From the NCBI RefSeq assembly GCF_027484365.1, contig NZ_JAIXTC010000013.1:1-54154 (forward strand): 54,154 nucleotides of DNA, read 5' to 3'. The notes beneath the pieces were generated by a model. That model was given only the letters and a program-made list of their open reading frames with translations. It was not told the origin of the DNA and did no database searches. The DNA is from Brevundimonas sp. (lineage in GTDB: Bacteria; Pseudomonadota; Alphaproteobacteria; Caulobacterales; Caulobacteraceae). Below, piece after piece: positions 15,348 through 22,914 of this stretch; the first letter of the stretch is position 1; each line of letters starts with the position of its first letter. The position numbers and the translations under genes are program-made.

Positions 15348-15364
15348 CCCTCCGCGCCTACCAC
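15348..15364 (+). repeat. attR-like copy of the tRNA 3' end
   Basis: Exact 17-bp copy (CCCTCCGCGCCTACCAC) of 13460-13476 with unrelated flanks, so it is not part of a second tRNA. It ends 3 bp before the last base of the convergent beta-helix gene, which therefore escaped damage. Confidence 0.75.
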
Positions 15365-15367
15365 GGC

Positions 15368-16843
15368 TCACCGCCGCCAGCGATCCTCGCCCCGGATCCG
15401 GCCGCCGTCGACATAGCGGCCATTGGAGTCGTACCAGCCGTCGCCCTGCTGGAAGCGCCCATAGTTGTCCGGCATGTAGGCATAGTCGTCGTAGGGGTCG
15501 CCATAGGCTCCGTCCATCTCGTCCCACCAGTCGCGCGGGTAGGCGGTGAACTGGCATTCGTAGCCCTGGTCGGGACGCTGGTACCATTGGGGCGCATAGC
15601 GGTCGCGGTAGCGAGCCTCCCAGCGCGGCCGGCACAGCTCATCGGACCAGACGCGGTTACCCGAGGCGTCGAGGGTCGCGCGATACTCGCGGTCGAAGAC
15701 CTCGCGCATGCCGACGAAAGTGTTGTTGGTGACGACAGCCCGGCCGGACTGGACCGCCACCCCGACCGAGCCGGCGCGGATGCGGGTGTCCGTCAGCGTC
15801 AGTTCGCCGTTGTAGAGAACCGCGCCCTTGTCGGCCCGGCAGATCTTCGACCCCGAGACCGTGACAGAGGCTCCTTCGACCGCCACGCCCTCGGAGAAGC
15901 CGCAGATCCTGGTGTTGACGACCTCGACCCGGCCGTAGTCACGGCGCGACCGTACCGCCAGACCGATGGAGCGCGGGCCGAAATTGTTCGGCGTCTCGGT
16001 CCCGCTGACGGTCACCGAATCGATGCGCGACGGATCGGCGTTTCCGGGCACGATCTCGATGCCGGACTGGGATCCGGAGATGACCGTCTCCCACAGGTTC
16101 AGGGTCGCGTCGTCGGCGACGATGGCCGGGGCGATGGTCTGGGCGTCGATGATGGTGTCGCGCAGGTCGACCTCGCCTCCGTCGGCGTAGATGGCCGCCT
16201 CGTCGCCCGCATGACGGATGCCGAGCCGGTTGGCGACGATCTGGCCGCCGTAGCTGACGATACAGGCCGCGTCACCGCCGCGCGGCGAGGCCAGGACGAC
16301 GTCGCGCAGTTCCAGCCGCACGCCGGACGCGACCGTGATGCAGGGCAGACCGTCGGGAGCCTGGAGCGTGATGGGCGATCCTTCGTTCCAGCGACGCGGA
16401 TCGAAGCCGCCCTCACCGATGATGGTCATGGGCTTGTCGATGTTCAGCCAGCCGACACAGGCGCCGGCGCGGGCGCGGATGACGAGGGTGCCTCCGGGTC
16501 GCACGCGCTGGACCGCCGCTTCGACACCGCCGGTGCCGGGGTTGCCGCCGCAGTCCACCAGGACGATCTCCTCGCCACCGGGGATGATCGGGCCGCCGTA
16601 GGGGGGCTGATAGCCGGGCCGTCCGTCGGGGCGGTGCGCGCCGTAGTTCCAGCGGCGCGGCGGGATCTGGCGGCGGCTCTGGCTCGCGGGCGGATCCAGC
16701 AGCAGGCCGAAGTTCGGGCGGGTCTGGCTTTCGACCCGGGCAGCGGTCTGGGCCTGAACCTCGGGGGCCGAGACTATCAGTCCGGCGGCGACGGCCAGGG
16801 CGGAAACGGCGATGGTCAGACGGCTGAAGGTTTGGGTCTTCAT
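15368..16843 (-). CDS. Secreted right-handed beta-helix protein
   Basis: The 491-residue protein has a signal peptide (MKTQTFSRLTIAVSAL...VQAQ) and a Pro/Arg-rich linker. Residues about 95-390 are parallel beta-helix rungs with recurring patterns such as ITVASGVRLELRDVVL, AIYADGGEVDLRDTIID, SVTVSGSKI and GVAVQSGRAVVTNNTFVG. The C-terminal 90 residues are aromatic- and Asp/Arg-rich (DRYAPQWYQRPDQGYECQF, WWDEMDGAYGDPYDD). Such helices occur in polysaccharide-active and surface proteins, but I see no recognisable catalytic triad. It lies 15 bp downstream of the Sel1-repeat gene on the same strand; the two probably form an operon. Its stop codon abuts the right end of the mini-island. Confidence 0.78.
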   Translation of the reverse strand: MKTQTFSRLTIAVSALAVAAGLIVSAPEVQAQTAARVESQTRPNFGLLLDPPASQSRRQIPPRRWNYGAHRPDGRPGYQPPYGGPIIPGGEEIVLVDCGGNPGTGGVEAAVQRVRPGGTLVIRARAGACVGWLNIDKPMTIIGEGGFDPRRWNEGSPITLQAPDGLPCITVASGVRLELRDVVLASPRGGDAACIVSYGGQIVANRLGIRHAGDEAAIYADGGEVDLRDTIIDAQTIAPAIVADDATLNLWETVISGSQSGIEIVPGNADPSRIDSVTVSGTETPNNFGPRSIGLAVRSRRDYGRVEVVNTRICGFSEGVAVEGASVTVSGSKICRADKGAVLYNGELTLTDTRIRAGSVGVAVQSGRAVVTNNTFVGMREVFDREYRATLDASGNRVWSDELCRPRWEARYRDRYAPQWYQRPDQGYECQFTAYPRDWWDEMDGAYGDPYDDYAYMPDNYGRFQQGDGWYDSNGRYVDGGRIRGEDRWRR

Positions 16844-16858
16844 CGGATCAGCCCCTCC

Positions 16859-18328
16859 TTAGCGGCGCTGCGAACGGGAAACCTGGGCCAGGACGGCCTG
16901 CAGGCGGGAGGCGGACGGGCCGAAGCCGGCCAGAGCCGAATCGATACGGAAGGCCACGGCCTCCGCTTTGTCCTGATCCGCCACCCCGGCGACGCCGAGC
17001 GCGAAATAGGTCGACATGGCGAACTTGGCCTCGGGCGAGCCCTGCTTGTCGGCCTGCTGGTACCAGTGGAAGGCGCGGGCGTAGTCGGGCGGAACCCCGA
17101 TGCCCTCGGAATACATGACCGCCAGCACCAGCTGGGCCTCGGATGAGCCGTTCACCGCCGCCAACTGGATGGCGCGGACCATCTCCAGATAGGAGAGGCG
17201 CGACTCCATATTGTGGCCGAGCATGGCCTCCAGCGACTGGATCTGACGGGCCGACAGGTCATTCGGAGCGTTCACCACCTCCTCGGTCACACCGAGGTAG
17301 CGCAGGGCGCGACCGACGTGAACGAAGGGCAGTTCGGTCATCCGGCCCAGCGCATACTCATAGGCGTCGCCACGCGGACGGCTCTCGTCCGAGAAGGGCA
17401 CGCCCGAGGCCGGGGCCTCGTTCGGATAGAATTCGAACGGCGGCACCCACTGGCGCGCCTTGGCCTCGACGAAGGCCCCGTAGCGGGACCGGCCCGGCGA
17501 GGACCGTTCGAAGTCCTTCAGCAGGACATAGGCGCCGACATCGCCCGTCTGGACCGCAAGGTAGTTGTACAGGTAGGCGTCGACGTCGTTCCGCGGGAAC
17601 AGGCTGACGGCGGCGTAGTAGCCGGCGCGACGCCGGTCGGGCTGACCGCCGGCGTTCCGGCCCCAGGCCTCGCGCGCCTGGGCGTTGTCCTGCGGCTCGC
17701 CGAACGGGCCGTAGAGAGCGTCATGCAGCCGCGCCAGGGCGCGGAAGCCGTCGGCGTCCTGGGTCGAAAGGACATAGATGATGCGGTTACGGACCTCGGA
17801 CTGCTCCTCCATCGTCATGCGCGACAGCTGGTCGTCCAGCCGTTGGTAGGCGACATGGCGTTCCCAGGCCCGACAGTCGTCGTAGCGGGAGACATTGCGG
17901 AAGCCGCCGAAGATGCCGCTGCGGTCCGCCCTGTTGATCGGGGCGTAGCCTTCGTCATTGGCCAGGGCCAGGCCGGTCCAGACCGCGCTCTCGATCGGGT
18001 CCTCGATATTCTTGTCGGTGGCCCGCAACGCCGCATAGCGGGTGCCGAGTTCGAGCTGGGCAAAGAAGTCGCCGCGGAAGGCCGCCCGTCGCAACTGGCG
18101 CAGGCCCGTTTCCTGGGCGTTGAATTCCGAGCCGGTGACCGACTGTGGCCGGGGGCAGGCGTTGGCGGCGGCGTTGTCGGCTCGCCGCCACAGGCCCGGG
18201 CCCGAATCGCTGCAGCTGGCGACGGTGCCGGCGGTCACCGCCAGGGCGACGATGACGGCGACGGCCGTGACGGGACCCCGCAGGCGGGAGCCTTGCGAGC
18301 GGTCGTCCCTGGCGTCGCGGTCGCGCAT
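16859..18328 (-). CDS. Sel1/TPR-like repeat lipoprotein
   Basis: The 489-residue protein begins with a charged N-tail (MRDRDARDDRSQGSRLRG), then a hydrophobic segment ending in VASC, a plausible lipobox (Cys39). The C-terminal part has Sel1-like repeats: SSEAQLVLAVMYSEGIGVPPDYARAF, split as AQLVLAVMYSEGIGV and DYARAFHWYQQADKQG, then SPEAKFAMSTYFALGVAG. An N-terminal Sel1-type element, FFAQLELGTRYAAL, is also seen. Sel1 repeats are alpha-solenoid scaffolds for protein contacts. The ATG at 18328 is preferred over an upstream TTG at 18355. It precedes the beta-helix gene by 15 bp, suggesting a cell-envelope function for the pair; the exact role is unknown. Confidence 0.72.
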   Translation of the reverse strand: MRDRDARDDRSQGSRLRGPVTAVAVIVALAVTAGTVASCSDSGPGLWRRADNAAANACPRPQSVTGSEFNAQETGLRQLRRAAFRGDFFAQLELGTRYAALRATDKNIEDPIESAVWTGLALANDEGYAPINRADRSGIFGGFRNVSRYDDCRAWERHVAYQRLDDQLSRMTMEEQSEVRNRIIYVLSTQDADGFRALARLHDALYGPFGEPQDNAQAREAWGRNAGGQPDRRRAGYYAAVSLFPRNDVDAYLYNYLAVQTGDVGAYVLLKDFERSSPGRSRYGAFVEAKARQWVPPFEFYPNEAPASGVPFSDESRPRGDAYEYALGRMTELPFVHVGRALRYLGVTEEVVNAPNDLSARQIQSLEAMLGHNMESRLSYLEMVRAIQLAAVNGSSEAQLVLAVMYSEGIGVPPDYARAFHWYQQADKQGSPEAKFAMSTYFALGVAGVADQDKAEAVAFRIDSALAGFGPSASRLQAVLAQVSRSQRR

Positions 18329-18587
18329 TCCCTCACCCGTTCCCCACGCAGCCAACTGGCGGCCCGACGTTAACCATTTCCCAAACCAGCGGTCTGGTCC
18401 AGTGAACTTCCGATCATGGTTAACGCTGTTTTACGACAAAGCGTTGCCGCAAGCAGACCGGAATCTTGTCCGGTCACGCTTAGTCTCGGGAAAACAGGGG
18501 CTTGCTTCCAAGAGGAAGCGTCTCGCTCGCCTTGGGCCAGACCACAGCCTATATGCGCCCCTCGCCAGTCGAAACTCCGGAGCCCCC

Positions 18588-19082
18588 ATGTCCTACGTCG
18601 CCCGCGACGACCGTCCCGCCGACAAGGCCGCCCGCTACGCGGAGGTCGAGGCCGAGATCCTGGCGGTGCTGGAAGGCGAACCGAACGTGACCGCGCGCAT
18701 GGCGACGGTGTCGTCGATGCTGGCTGATGCTTTCGAGGACTATTTCTGGACCGGCTTCTACGTCGTCGATCCGGAGACGGAGCGGGAGCTGGTGGTCGGT
18801 CCCTATCAGGGCACCCTGGGCTGCCTGCGAATCGCCTTCGGACGCGGGGTCTGCGGGACGGCGGCGGAGACGAAGGCGACCCAACTGGTCGAGGATGTCC
18901 ACGCCTTCCCCGGCCATATCGCCTGTGACGGCCGGTCCGAGAGCGAAATCGTGGTTCCGGTGCTCGACGCATCGGGCGAGTTGATCGCCGTGTTCGACGT
19001 GGACGCGACCCGCAAGGCGGCTTTCGACGGCGTGGACGCCGAGGCGCTGGAACGGTTGCTGGCCAGGGTGTTCGCCCGCTAA
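18588..19082 (+). CDS. Free methionine-(R)-sulfoxide reductase (GAF domain)
   Basis: The 164-residue protein is a single GAF domain of the fRMsr type. It reduces free L-methionine-(R)-sulfoxide to methionine in the cytoplasm, in an antioxidant salvage role. The three redox cysteines are at C79, C89 and C113 (LGCLRIAFGRGVCG and HIACDGRSESE). The spacings of 10 and 24 residues are identical to those of the yeast enzyme (C91, C101, C125). The ATG is preceded by GGAG. The 260-bp upstream gap contains a half-conserved TTAA-N7-TTAC site (18420-18434), reminiscent of CtrA boxes but not convincing. Confidence 0.92.
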   Translation: MSYVARDDRPADKAARYAEVEAEILAVLEGEPNVTARMATVSSMLADAFEDYFWTGFYVVDPETERELVVGPYQGTLGCLRIAFGRGVCGTAAETKATQLVEDVHAFPGHIACDGRSESEIVVPVLDASGELIAVFDVDATRKAAFDGVDAEALERLLARVFAR

Positions 19083-19090
19083 GCCTTCCC

Positions 19091-19171
19091 ATAAGGATCG
19101 GGATCGACTTCGGCGGAACCAGGATCGAGGCCGTCGATCTGGACCCCCACGGCCAAGGAGACCCCTCATGA
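19091..19171 (+). pseudogene. N-terminal fragment of a ROK-family sugar kinase
   Basis: Reading from 19091, the frame gives IRIGIDFGGTRIEAVDLDPH and then a few more residues before a TGA that overlaps the SDR start codon. This is the highly conserved N-terminus of ROK kinases (phosphate-binding DxGGTK/R loop; fructokinase or glucokinase relatives). There is no start codon in front, and no other part of the kinase is nearby. It is therefore a 26-codon relic between the fRMsr stop and the SDR gene, presumably left by a deletion that brought these neighbours together. Confidence 0.72.
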
Positions 19172-19845
19172 CCTCTCGCACCCTCGTCGTCACCGGCGGC
19201 CATGGCAGTCTCGGCAGGGCCGTCGTCGAGGCGGCGCTGGCCGACGGACTGAACGTCGCCCTCATCGACCATGCGACCGGCGAGGCCGCGCCTGACGGGG
19301 CGCTGGAGATCGGCGGCGTGGATCTGACCGACGCGGGCGGGACCGAGACGGCCATGGCCCAGGTGGTCGGGCGGTTCGGCGGCATCGACGCCCTGCTGAA
19401 CATCGCCGGCGGATTTGTGTGGCAGACGACGGAAGACGCCGCGCCGGCGTGGGACCGGATGTTCGCGCTGAACCTGACCACCGCCCTCAACGCTTCGCGC
19501 GCCGCCCTGCCCCACCTGAAGGCCTCGGCCGAGGGGCGGATCATCAATGTCGGCGCCAATGGCGCGCTGAAGGCGGCGGCGGGTATGGGCGCCTACGGCG
19601 CGTCCAAGTCGGCGGTGCACCGGCTGACCGAGGCGCTCGCCGAGGAACTGAAAGAGACCTCGGTGACCGTCAACGCCGTCCTGCCGTCCATTCTGGATAC
19701 GCCCCAGAACCGAAAGGACATGCCCGACACCGATCCGGCCCGCTGGGTCCAGCCGTCCGATCTGGCCGAGGTGATGCTATTCCTCGCCTCGCCGGCGTCG
19801 CGCGCGATCACGGGAGCCCTGATCCCCGTCACCGGTCGCGTCTGA
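19168..19845 (+). CDS. SDR oxidoreductase resembling dihydropteridine reductase
   Basis: The 225-residue protein is a classical SDR: TGGHGSLGR cofactor loop (residues 9-17), NIAGG (78-82), and the YGASK pair Y143/K147. The usual catalytic serine 13 residues before the tyrosine is Ala130 (INVGANGALKAAAG). This replacement and the segment LPSILDTPQNRKDMPDTD closely resemble quinonoid dihydropteridine reductase (QDPR), which also lacks the serine and has LDTPMNRKSMP in the same place. It may thus reduce a quinonoid pterin or a similar quinonoid substrate with NAD(P)H, but this is unproven. It ends 2 bp before the next gene, indicating an operon. Confidence 0.85.
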   Translation: MTSRTLVVTGGHGSLGRAVVEAALADGLNVALIDHATGEAAPDGALEIGGVDLTDAGGTETAMAQVVGRFGGIDALLNIAGGFVWQTTEDAAPAWDRMFALNLTTALNASRAALPHLKASAEGRIINVGANGALKAAAGMGAYGASKSAVHRLTEALAEELKETSVTVNAVLPSILDTPQNRKDMPDTDPARWVQPSDLAEVMLFLASPASRAITGALIPVTGRV

Positions 19846-19847
19846 AC

Positions 19848-20681
19848 ATGGACACCCCCCGCAGCCTGCTGTTCCTGCCCGCCTCCAATGCCCGCGCCGT
19901 CGAAAAGGCGCGCGGCCTGAACTGCGACCTCGCCGTGCTGGACCTCGAGGACGCGGTCGCTCCGGAGATGAAGGCCGGGGCGCGGGCGGCGGCGGTCGCT
20001 GCGCTGAAGGCCGGCGGTTTCAGGGGCGCGGTCGGGGTGCGGGTCAATGCACTGGGGACAGACTGGGGCGAAGCCGATCTGGAAGCGCTCTCCGGCCTGC
20101 CTCTGGCCTGGATCGTCGCGCCCAAGATCGAGGACCCCGGCCTGATCGACGCCTATGATGCGCGGATGGATGAAGGCGTGCGGCTCTGCGCCATGATCGA
20201 GACGCCACGGGCCCTGCTCGATCTCCAGTCTATCGCAGGCGCGGGAGGGCCGCTGAGGGCGCTCATGCTCGGGGTCAACGACCTGGCGGCCACCCTGGGG
20301 ACCGGGCCCTCGAAGGACCGTGAACCGCTGAAGCCCTGGCTGGCGGCGACCGTGGCGGCGGCGCGGGCCAATGGTCTGGCGGCCATCGACGGAGTGTTCA
20401 ACGGGTTGAGCGATCCGGAAGGCCTGGCGGCCGAATGCGCGCAGGGTCGGCTCTACGGCTTCGACGGCAAGAGCCTGATCCATCCGAACCAGATCGAGGC
20501 GGCGCACGCGGCTTTTTCTCCGACCCCGGAGGAGATCGCCCAGGCACAGGCCGTCGTCGACGCCTTCGCTGCTCCGGAGGCGGGCGGATCGGGCGCGATC
20601 CGGGTCGACGGCGCCATGGTCGAGCGGCTTCATCTCGCACGCGCACAGGCCCTGCTGGCGCGCGCCGCCCCGAGCCGATAG
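19848..20681 (+). CDS. CitE-like HpcH/HpaI aldolase/lyase family protein
   Basis: The 277-residue protein has the CitE-like TIM-barrel pattern: RSLLFLPASNARAVEKA at the start, then LAVLDLEDAVAPEMK with the metal-binding acid, VRVNALGTDWGEADL, IVAPKIEDP, CAMIETPRALLDL, MLGVNDLAATLG and GFDGKSLIHPNQIEAAH. Family members cleave or form acyl-CoA esters such as (3S)-citramalyl-CoA or malyl-CoA; without citrate lyase alpha and gamma subunits nearby, it is not citrate lyase. The ATG at 19848 is 2 bp after the SDR stop, with no clear RBS, consistent with coupled translation. The substrate is uncertain. Confidence 0.87.
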   Translation: MDTPRSLLFLPASNARAVEKARGLNCDLAVLDLEDAVAPEMKAGARAAAVAALKAGGFRGAVGVRVNALGTDWGEADLEALSGLPLAWIVAPKIEDPGLIDAYDARMDEGVRLCAMIETPRALLDLQSIAGAGGPLRALMLGVNDLAATLGTGPSKDREPLKPWLAATVAAARANGLAAIDGVFNGLSDPEGLAAECAQGRLYGFDGKSLIHPNQIEAAHAAFSPTPEEIAQAQAVVDAFAAPEAGGSGAIRVDGAMVERLHLARAQALLARAAPSR

Positions 20682-20713
20682 ACCAATAGCCGAGCACGGC
20701 GAAAGCGTAACGG

Positions 20714-22792
20714 TTGCAACACCCTGTCCCTCTCAGCACGGATGTGCCCGGCGGTTCGCCCCGGCGGGCCTGGGTATGTTCGCCGGGCATCCTCGACGTT
20801 CCGTTCCTGCGAACCTTCCTGCCCGAGCTTGATCTGAAGGCCAGCCCGTTCGCGACCGTCGACGCCATAGTGGGCTGGGGCCTGAAGCCGTCGTCCAACG
20901 TCGGCCGCAAGCGCGCCGAAAGTCGGAACCTCCCCTATCTGGCGCTCGAGGACGGGTTCCTGCGCTCCATCGGACTGGGCGAAACCGGGTCGGCGTCGCT
21001 GAGCCTGATCGTCGACGACATCGGGATCTATTACGATGCGACCCGGCCCAGCCGGCTGGAACGGCTGATCGAGACGGCCCCGGACTGGTGCGACGCCGCG
21101 ATGCGCGCGCGGTCGGCGGCGCTGATCGACAAGGTGGTGGTCTCGGGCCTGTCGAAGACCAACATGGGCGGACCGCTTGATCGGTCGATCCTGAAGCCGG
21201 GCAAGCGCATCCTGCTTGTCGACCAGACGGCGGGGGACGCCTCGATCGGCAACGGTCTGGCGGGGCCGGAGAGTTTCGCGACCATGGTGCGGACGGCCAG
21301 GACGGAGCGGCCCGAGGCCCAGCTGATCGTCAAACGCCACCCCGCCGTGGCGGCGGGCAAGAAGAAGGGCTGTATCACCGATGCGGACCTGAAGGGCGTC
21401 ACCCTTCTGGACGCCGACGTGCGCCCGGCCGAACTTCTCGCCGAAGTGGACGAGGTCTGGTGCGTGACCTCGGCCCTGGGGTTCGAGGCCCTGCTGCGCC
21501 GCCTGCCTGTCCGGTGTTTCGGCGCCTCCTTCTATTCGGGCTGGGGGCTGACGACGGACGAGGTGCATACCGGACGGCGCGGGGTCGCCCGCGATCTGGA
21601 AACCGTCGCCGCCGCCGCCCTGATCGCCTATGCCCGCTACGTCGACCCGGTGACGGGTCTGCGCTGCGAGGTCGAGGCGGCGATCGAGCGACTGGTCTCG
21701 CTGCGGGATCGCGCCGATCGACTGGCGGGCTACTGGGCCGGCGTCGGGTTTTCGCCCGCCAAGCGGCCTCCGATCCGGCGACTGCTGAATGGCCCGCGCA
21801 CCACGATGAAATACTTCGCCTCCGCCAGCCGCGCCGCGGCCAGGGCGGAGGAGACCGGCGGTCGGCTGATTTACTGGGCCGGCAAGGAGACGGCGGAGAT
21901 CGCCGGCGTCGCCGCGACCACCCCCGCGCCGGTGGTGCGGATGGAAGACGGCTTCATCCGCTCGCGCGGTCTCGGCTCGGACTTCTTCGGAGCGCTCAGC
22001 GTCGCCCTGGACGACGAGGGCGTCTACTACGATCCGACCGGGCCTTCACGGCTGGAAAGCCTGATCGAGGGCGGCGGCCAGTCCCCGGCGATACTGGCGC
22101 GTGCTGACGCCCTTCGCGAACGGGTCGTCGACGCCGGCCTGTCGAAATACAATCTCGAGGGCGACGGACGCCGCCCCAACTGGCCGGGCGGGGCTCGTAA
22201 GGTGCTGGTCGTCGGCCAGGTCGAGAACGACAAGTCGATCCTGAAAGGCTGCGGCGACATCCGCACCAACTCGGGGCTCGTGGAGGCTGCGCGCGCGGAC
22301 TATCCGGACGCCTTCCTGATCTACCGCAATCACCCGGACGTCATGAGCGGCAACCGGCCCGGGATGCTCGACGCCTCGGCGATCCATGCCGTGGACGCGA
22401 CAGCGGACGATTTCGACATCATCGACTGTCTGGAGGCCTGCGACGTGCTGGCGACCCTGACGTCGCTGTCGGGGTTCGAGGCCCTTTTGCGGGGCAAGAC
22501 GGTGGCGACCTATGGCCGGCCCTTCTATGGGGGCTGGGGCCTGACGCAGGACCGGATGACCTATGAGCGCCGGACCCGTCGGGCCAGTCTGGACGCGCTC
22601 GTGGCCGCAGCACTGATCGAATATCCGATCTACGTCACGCCGGCCGGCTGGCCCTGCGAAGCCGAGGATCTGGTGACCGCCCTGATCGCCGCACGCAACG
22701 ACCCTCCGCCCGAGGCGCCGCCGCATCAGATCGCGCGTTGGTGGAAGGGCCTTCTCGCCAGTCTCGACCGACGCCCGCCACCGGCCTATTGA
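20714..22792 (+). CDS. kpsC: KpsC-like dual-domain beta-Kdo transferase
   Basis: The 692-residue cytoplasmic protein has two related halves, each with LEDGFLRSIGLG / MEDGFIRSRGLG, then DDIGIYYDATRPSRLE / DDEGVYYDPTGPSRLE. Both halves also have a His-Pro pair (KRHPAVAAG / YRNHPDVMSG) and a GFEALLRRLPV / GFEALLRGKTV element followed by FYSGWGL / FYGGWGL. This duplicated layout is that of KpsC, which builds the poly-Kdo linker on the lipid of group-2-type capsules by alternating beta-2,4 and beta-2,7 transfer. The start is TTG at 20714 or GTG at about 20744, both weak. No kpsS, kpsD/E/M/T genes are near, so it is separated from any capsule cluster. Confidence 0.88.
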   Translation: MQHPVPLSTDVPGGSPRRAWVCSPGILDVPFLRTFLPELDLKASPFATVDAIVGWGLKPSSNVGRKRAESRNLPYLALEDGFLRSIGLGETGSASLSLIVDDIGIYYDATRPSRLERLIETAPDWCDAAMRARSAALIDKVVVSGLSKTNMGGPLDRSILKPGKRILLVDQTAGDASIGNGLAGPESFATMVRTARTERPEAQLIVKRHPAVAAGKKKGCITDADLKGVTLLDADVRPAELLAEVDEVWCVTSALGFEALLRRLPVRCFGASFYSGWGLTTDEVHTGRRGVARDLETVAAAALIAYARYVDPVTGLRCEVEAAIERLVSLRDRADRLAGYWAGVGFSPAKRPPIRRLLNGPRTTMKYFASASRAAARAEETGGRLIYWAGKETAEIAGVAATTPAPVVRMEDGFIRSRGLGSDFFGALSVALDDEGVYYDPTGPSRLESLIEGGGQSPAILARADALRERVVDAGLSKYNLEGDGRRPNWPGGARKVLVVGQVENDKSILKGCGDIRTNSGLVEAARADYPDAFLIYRNHPDVMSGNRPGMLDASAIHAVDATADDFDIIDCLEACDVLATLTSLSGFEALLRGKTVATYGRPFYGGWGLTQDRMTYERRTRRASLDALVAAALIEYPIYVTPAGWPCEAEDLVTALIAARNDPPPEAPPHQIARWWKGLLASLDRRPPPAY

Positions 22793-22800
22793 AACCAGTC

Positions 22801-22910
22801 TTGAGGGCGCTCACGTCCCTCAAACACCGAGGCGCCGCGCGCCGATCGACAGGGACGCCAACCGTCCCTCAAGCAGCGAAGCTCCCCGAGCCGAGCGATA
22901 GGGACGAAAA
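22801..22910 (+). repeat. 49-bp tandem repeat with nested inverted repeats
   Basis: Two degenerate copies (about 22815-22861 and 22864-22910) begin with GTCCCTCAA and end with AGGGACG, so each can fold as GTCCCT...AGGGAC. An additional TTGAGGG (22801-22807) can pair instead with CCCTCAA (22817-22823). The array fills the gap between kpsC and the GTG start of the ketosynthase gene, where competing hairpins could modulate translation or transcription. Confidence 0.6.
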
Positions 22911-22914
22911 CAGA

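Larger units (their letters stand above)
13460..15364 (+). mobile_element. Integrase-less mini-island inserted at the tRNA gene
   Basis: The segment between the two 17-bp direct repeats (1,888 bp from repeat start to repeat start) is visibly less GC-rich than its surroundings, especially just after the tRNA. It holds two overlapping genes (a JAMM metallopeptidase and a secreted protein), a strong terminator, and GGTTAGAC-type repeats near both ends. No integrase, transposase or relaxase is present. It is either a satellite mobilised in trans or the remnant of a larger island. Confidence 0.68.

Noticed and set aside
18420..18434. CtrA-like TTAA-N7-TTAC upstream of the fRMsr gene
   Set aside because: Only one half-site is perfect and no known cell-cycle gene is adjacent; chance occurrence is likely.
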